NCBI GenBank assembly: GCA_002376965.1
Contig: DFOV01000276.1
Coordinates: forward strand, 1-7,405
Origin: Gammaproteobacteria bacterium UBA3532
GTDB lineage: Bacteria > Pseudomonadota > Gammaproteobacteria > Enterobacterales > UBA3532
DNA: 7,405 nt
Reading direction: 5' to 3'
The translations under genes and the position numbers were made by a program. Positions 6,217-7,405 of this stretch are shown here, piece after piece; within the stretch, counting starts at the first letter, position 1; each line of letters opens with the position of its first letter. The notes beneath the pieces were generated by a model. The model was not told the origin of the DNA, ran no database searches, and saw only the letters and a program-made list of their open reading frames with translations.

Positions 6217-6861
6217 ATGAAAAAAAAGTTATCCGACGAAGCACTCAATAAACTCAACCAAACAATCACTCAACACGCCGAGCACCTTCATCCACAACTA
6301 CAATGCGCCGACGCGATCGATGGATTCTTTACCGGTATTTTTTATGCGCCGGAACCCATAGCCGAATATCAATGGCTCCATATCCTCTACGACAACCGTG
6401 AGCCTCATCCCGATCTTGACGCTCAGCTTACTGAATATTTTGAATACGTGCGCTGGCTAGTCCAGCAAAAACAAGAGACACACTCACCTCAACTGGCCAA
6501 AGCCTGTCAGGCACCGCCTACGATCACAGCAATATGCCACTGGTGCGAGGGTTTTATGCTATCGGCTCAGTGTTGGACATTTAATGGCTTTTCGATCAGT
6601 AGCGACATACTGACTGACGCCCTTCACCCGATCAGCAACTTTGGTTCACCGGCATTACAGACGCACTTCTTGACCAAAGACCATGACCTTTTGCAAATGA
6701 GTGCTATCTTAATCCCCAGCGTCTTGAGGCAACTGCGTACCAAACTGCTAAAAGCGCTACCGCCCCAAAAGCCCATCGTGCGTGATGGGCCAAAGCCAGG
6801 CCGCAATGATCCTTGCTCTTGTGGCAGCGGCAAAAAATATAAGAAGTGTTGTATGAGATGA
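6217..6861 (+). CDS. YecA/UPF0149 family protein with C-terminal SEC-C zinc motif
   Basis: The 214-residue protein has the helical UPF0149 (YgfB/YecA) fold over roughly residues 1-180, with family-like features DAIDGFFTG (32-40) and the [12 protein letters not shown] block (109-120). It ends in a SEC-C motif at about 194-212, [19 protein letters not shown], whose Cys200, Cys202, Cys211 and Cys212 should bind one zinc. In SecA the same motif contacts SecB and ribosomes. The role of stand-alone YecA-type proteins is less clear, with chaperone- or ribosome-linked roles proposed, so no substrate is assigned. No signal peptide or membrane segment is present; it is cytoplasmic. The ribosome binding site is weak: CAGAG is 6 bases upstream and a better GAGG is 19 bases upstream, too far. 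It is followed after 26 bases by the zinc-ribbon gene, probably in one transcript. Confidence 0.92.
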   Translation: MKKKLSDEALNKLNQTITQHAEHLHPQLQCADAIDGFFTGIFYAPEPIAEYQWLHILYDNREPHPDLDAQLTEYFEYVRWLVQQKQETHSPQLAKACQAPPTITAICHWCEGFMLSAQCWTFNGFSISSDILTDALHPISNFGSPALQTHFLTKDHDLLQMSAILIPSVLRQLRTKLLKALPPQKPIVRDGPKPGRNDPCSCGSGKKYKKCCMR

Positions 6862-6887
6862 TCAATAAAAACCACTGAGCGAAATAC

Positions 6888-7405
6888 ATGCAATGCCCTA
6901 AATGCCAAACCAAACTCGCCCCCATCAGACTTCAGCCGATGAATATTCTGATGTCCCGTTGCCCTTCTTGCAAAGGCTTCTGGGCTGACGAAGAAAAGAT
7001 TGCCCCTATTTACGGGGAAGCCATCGCCGCCAAACTTAAAGTGCCTCAATTTGCCATGAAAGCGATGGGAGCACAGTGCCCATGCTGCAATGTGCCGTTA
7101 TTTGAGTTTTGCTACCCAAATAGTGAAGTGTTTATTGATGGCTGCCGTCAGTGCCATGGCATCTGGTTTGACGATGCCGAATTGAAAGCGATAAAAAAAG
7201 CCGAAGAAGCCTTGATTGATGTCGCCTGCCCGCGCTGCCAATCCAGCAATTCACTGCTTCCCGAAGCACTAGCGACTGCGTCCTGCATATCTTGTGGTTC
7301 GTTGCTACAACCACCGGTTGGTACAGCCGAGCCATACGCCAATCTGGCGGAGGATGCTGATGGCGATACCCCTGTGTGTCAACCTGATGTTGAAAACATA
7401 GACGA
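6888..7405 (+). CDS. Zinc-ribbon (zf-TFIIB type) protein, 3' end outside the window
   Basis: The frame is open from ATG at 6888 to the window edge, 172 codons without a stop. The visible protein starts MQCPKCQTKLAP and carries three cysteine quartets. The first is Cys3/Cys6/Cys25/Cys28 with CPSCKGFWADEEK. The second is Cys64/Cys67/Cys86/Cys89 with CRQCHGIWFDDAELK. The third is Cys114/Cys117/Cys133/Cys136. The first two have the C-x2-C-x-G-x-W-x-D-x2-E/K tail of zf-TFIIB domains; the third is a plain zinc ribbon. After it the chain turns acidic (AEPYANLAEDADGDTP). These domains bind zinc and are often found with membrane or protease modules that may follow beyond the edge. No strong Shine-Dalgarno is seen (GAGCGA upstream), as expected if translation is coupled to the YecA-like gene 26 bases before. 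A DNA-binding role is not implied by the domain name. Confidence 0.85.
   Translation, partial: MQCPKCQTKLAPIRLQPMNILMSRCPSCKGFWADEEKIAPIYGEAIAAKLKVPQFAMKAMGAQCPCCNVPLFEFCYPNSEVFIDGCRQCHGIWFDDAELKAIKKAEEALIDVACPRCQSSNSLLPEALATASCISCGSLLQPPVGTAEPYANLAEDADGDTPVCQPDVENID

Noticed and set aside
6771..6790. GCCCATC/GATGGGC hairpin in the plus strand
   Set aside because: It is a perfect 7-bp stem but lies inside the YecA-like coding region in the linker before SEC-C with no T run, so it is not a terminator; it is probably incidental.
6624..7049. Minus-strand open frame of 141 codons across the two plus-strand genes
   Set aside because: It is antisense to the SEC-C end of the YecA-like gene and to the zinc-ribbon gene, both of which have clear motifs.
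1..7405. CRISPR array, insertion sequence, tRNA or rRNA
   Set aside because: No regularly spaced DNA repeats, transposase, terminal inverted repeats or RNA gene signatures were seen. The only tandem repetition is the protein-level VCBS array.

Overview
The window reads as chromosomal DNA of a Gram-negative gammaproteobacterium, probably a free-living marine or polysaccharide-degrading one. The reasons are a YecA/UPF0149-type protein with a SEC-C tail, a FIST-domain sensory protein of the kind found in marine gammaproteobacterial chemoreceptors, Sec signal peptides typical of Gram-negatives, and a very large secreted multidomain protein with LamG and VCBS/FG-GAP repeats. This is inference from protein families; no rRNA or tRNA is present to fix the taxon.

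Layout. Three genes lie on the minus strand. (a) At 13-1128 is a FIST-domain protein that stops abruptly in its C-terminal domain, 13 bases from the window edge. A -1 shift near position 25 would reopen the frame to the edge, so it may be a frameshifted or misassembled longer protein. (b) At 1264-1572 is a 102-residue exported small protein of unknown function, with a good ribosome binding site and a strong intrinsic terminator. (c) At 1759-6048 is a 1429-residue secreted protein. Its apparent order is signal peptide, RIFT-barrel-like domain, alpha/alpha-toroid-like domain, CARDB-like domain, Ig-like domain, a second Ig-like domain that seems to be split by a LamG domain, and six roughly 50-residue VCBS/FG-GAP-type repeats with five calcium-binding-like loops. 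It is the most interesting object here: a probable extracellular polysaccharide-acting enzyme whose exact activity cannot be read from sequence.

A 168-base divergent intergenic region follows, then two plus-strand genes 26 bases apart that look co-transcribed. The first (6217-6861) is a YecA/UPF0149 protein with a C-terminal SEC-C zinc motif. The second (6888 to the window end, incomplete) is a cysteine-rich protein with two zf-TFIIB-type zinc ribbons and a third CxxC..CxxC ribbon. Both are putative intracellular zinc-binding proteins.

The minus-strand genes could form a sense-and-degrade locus (surface enzyme, small exported protein, FIST ligand sensor), but terminator-like structures separate them, so one operon is unlikely and the functional link is speculative. 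I see no mobile element, CRISPR array, tRNA or rRNA.
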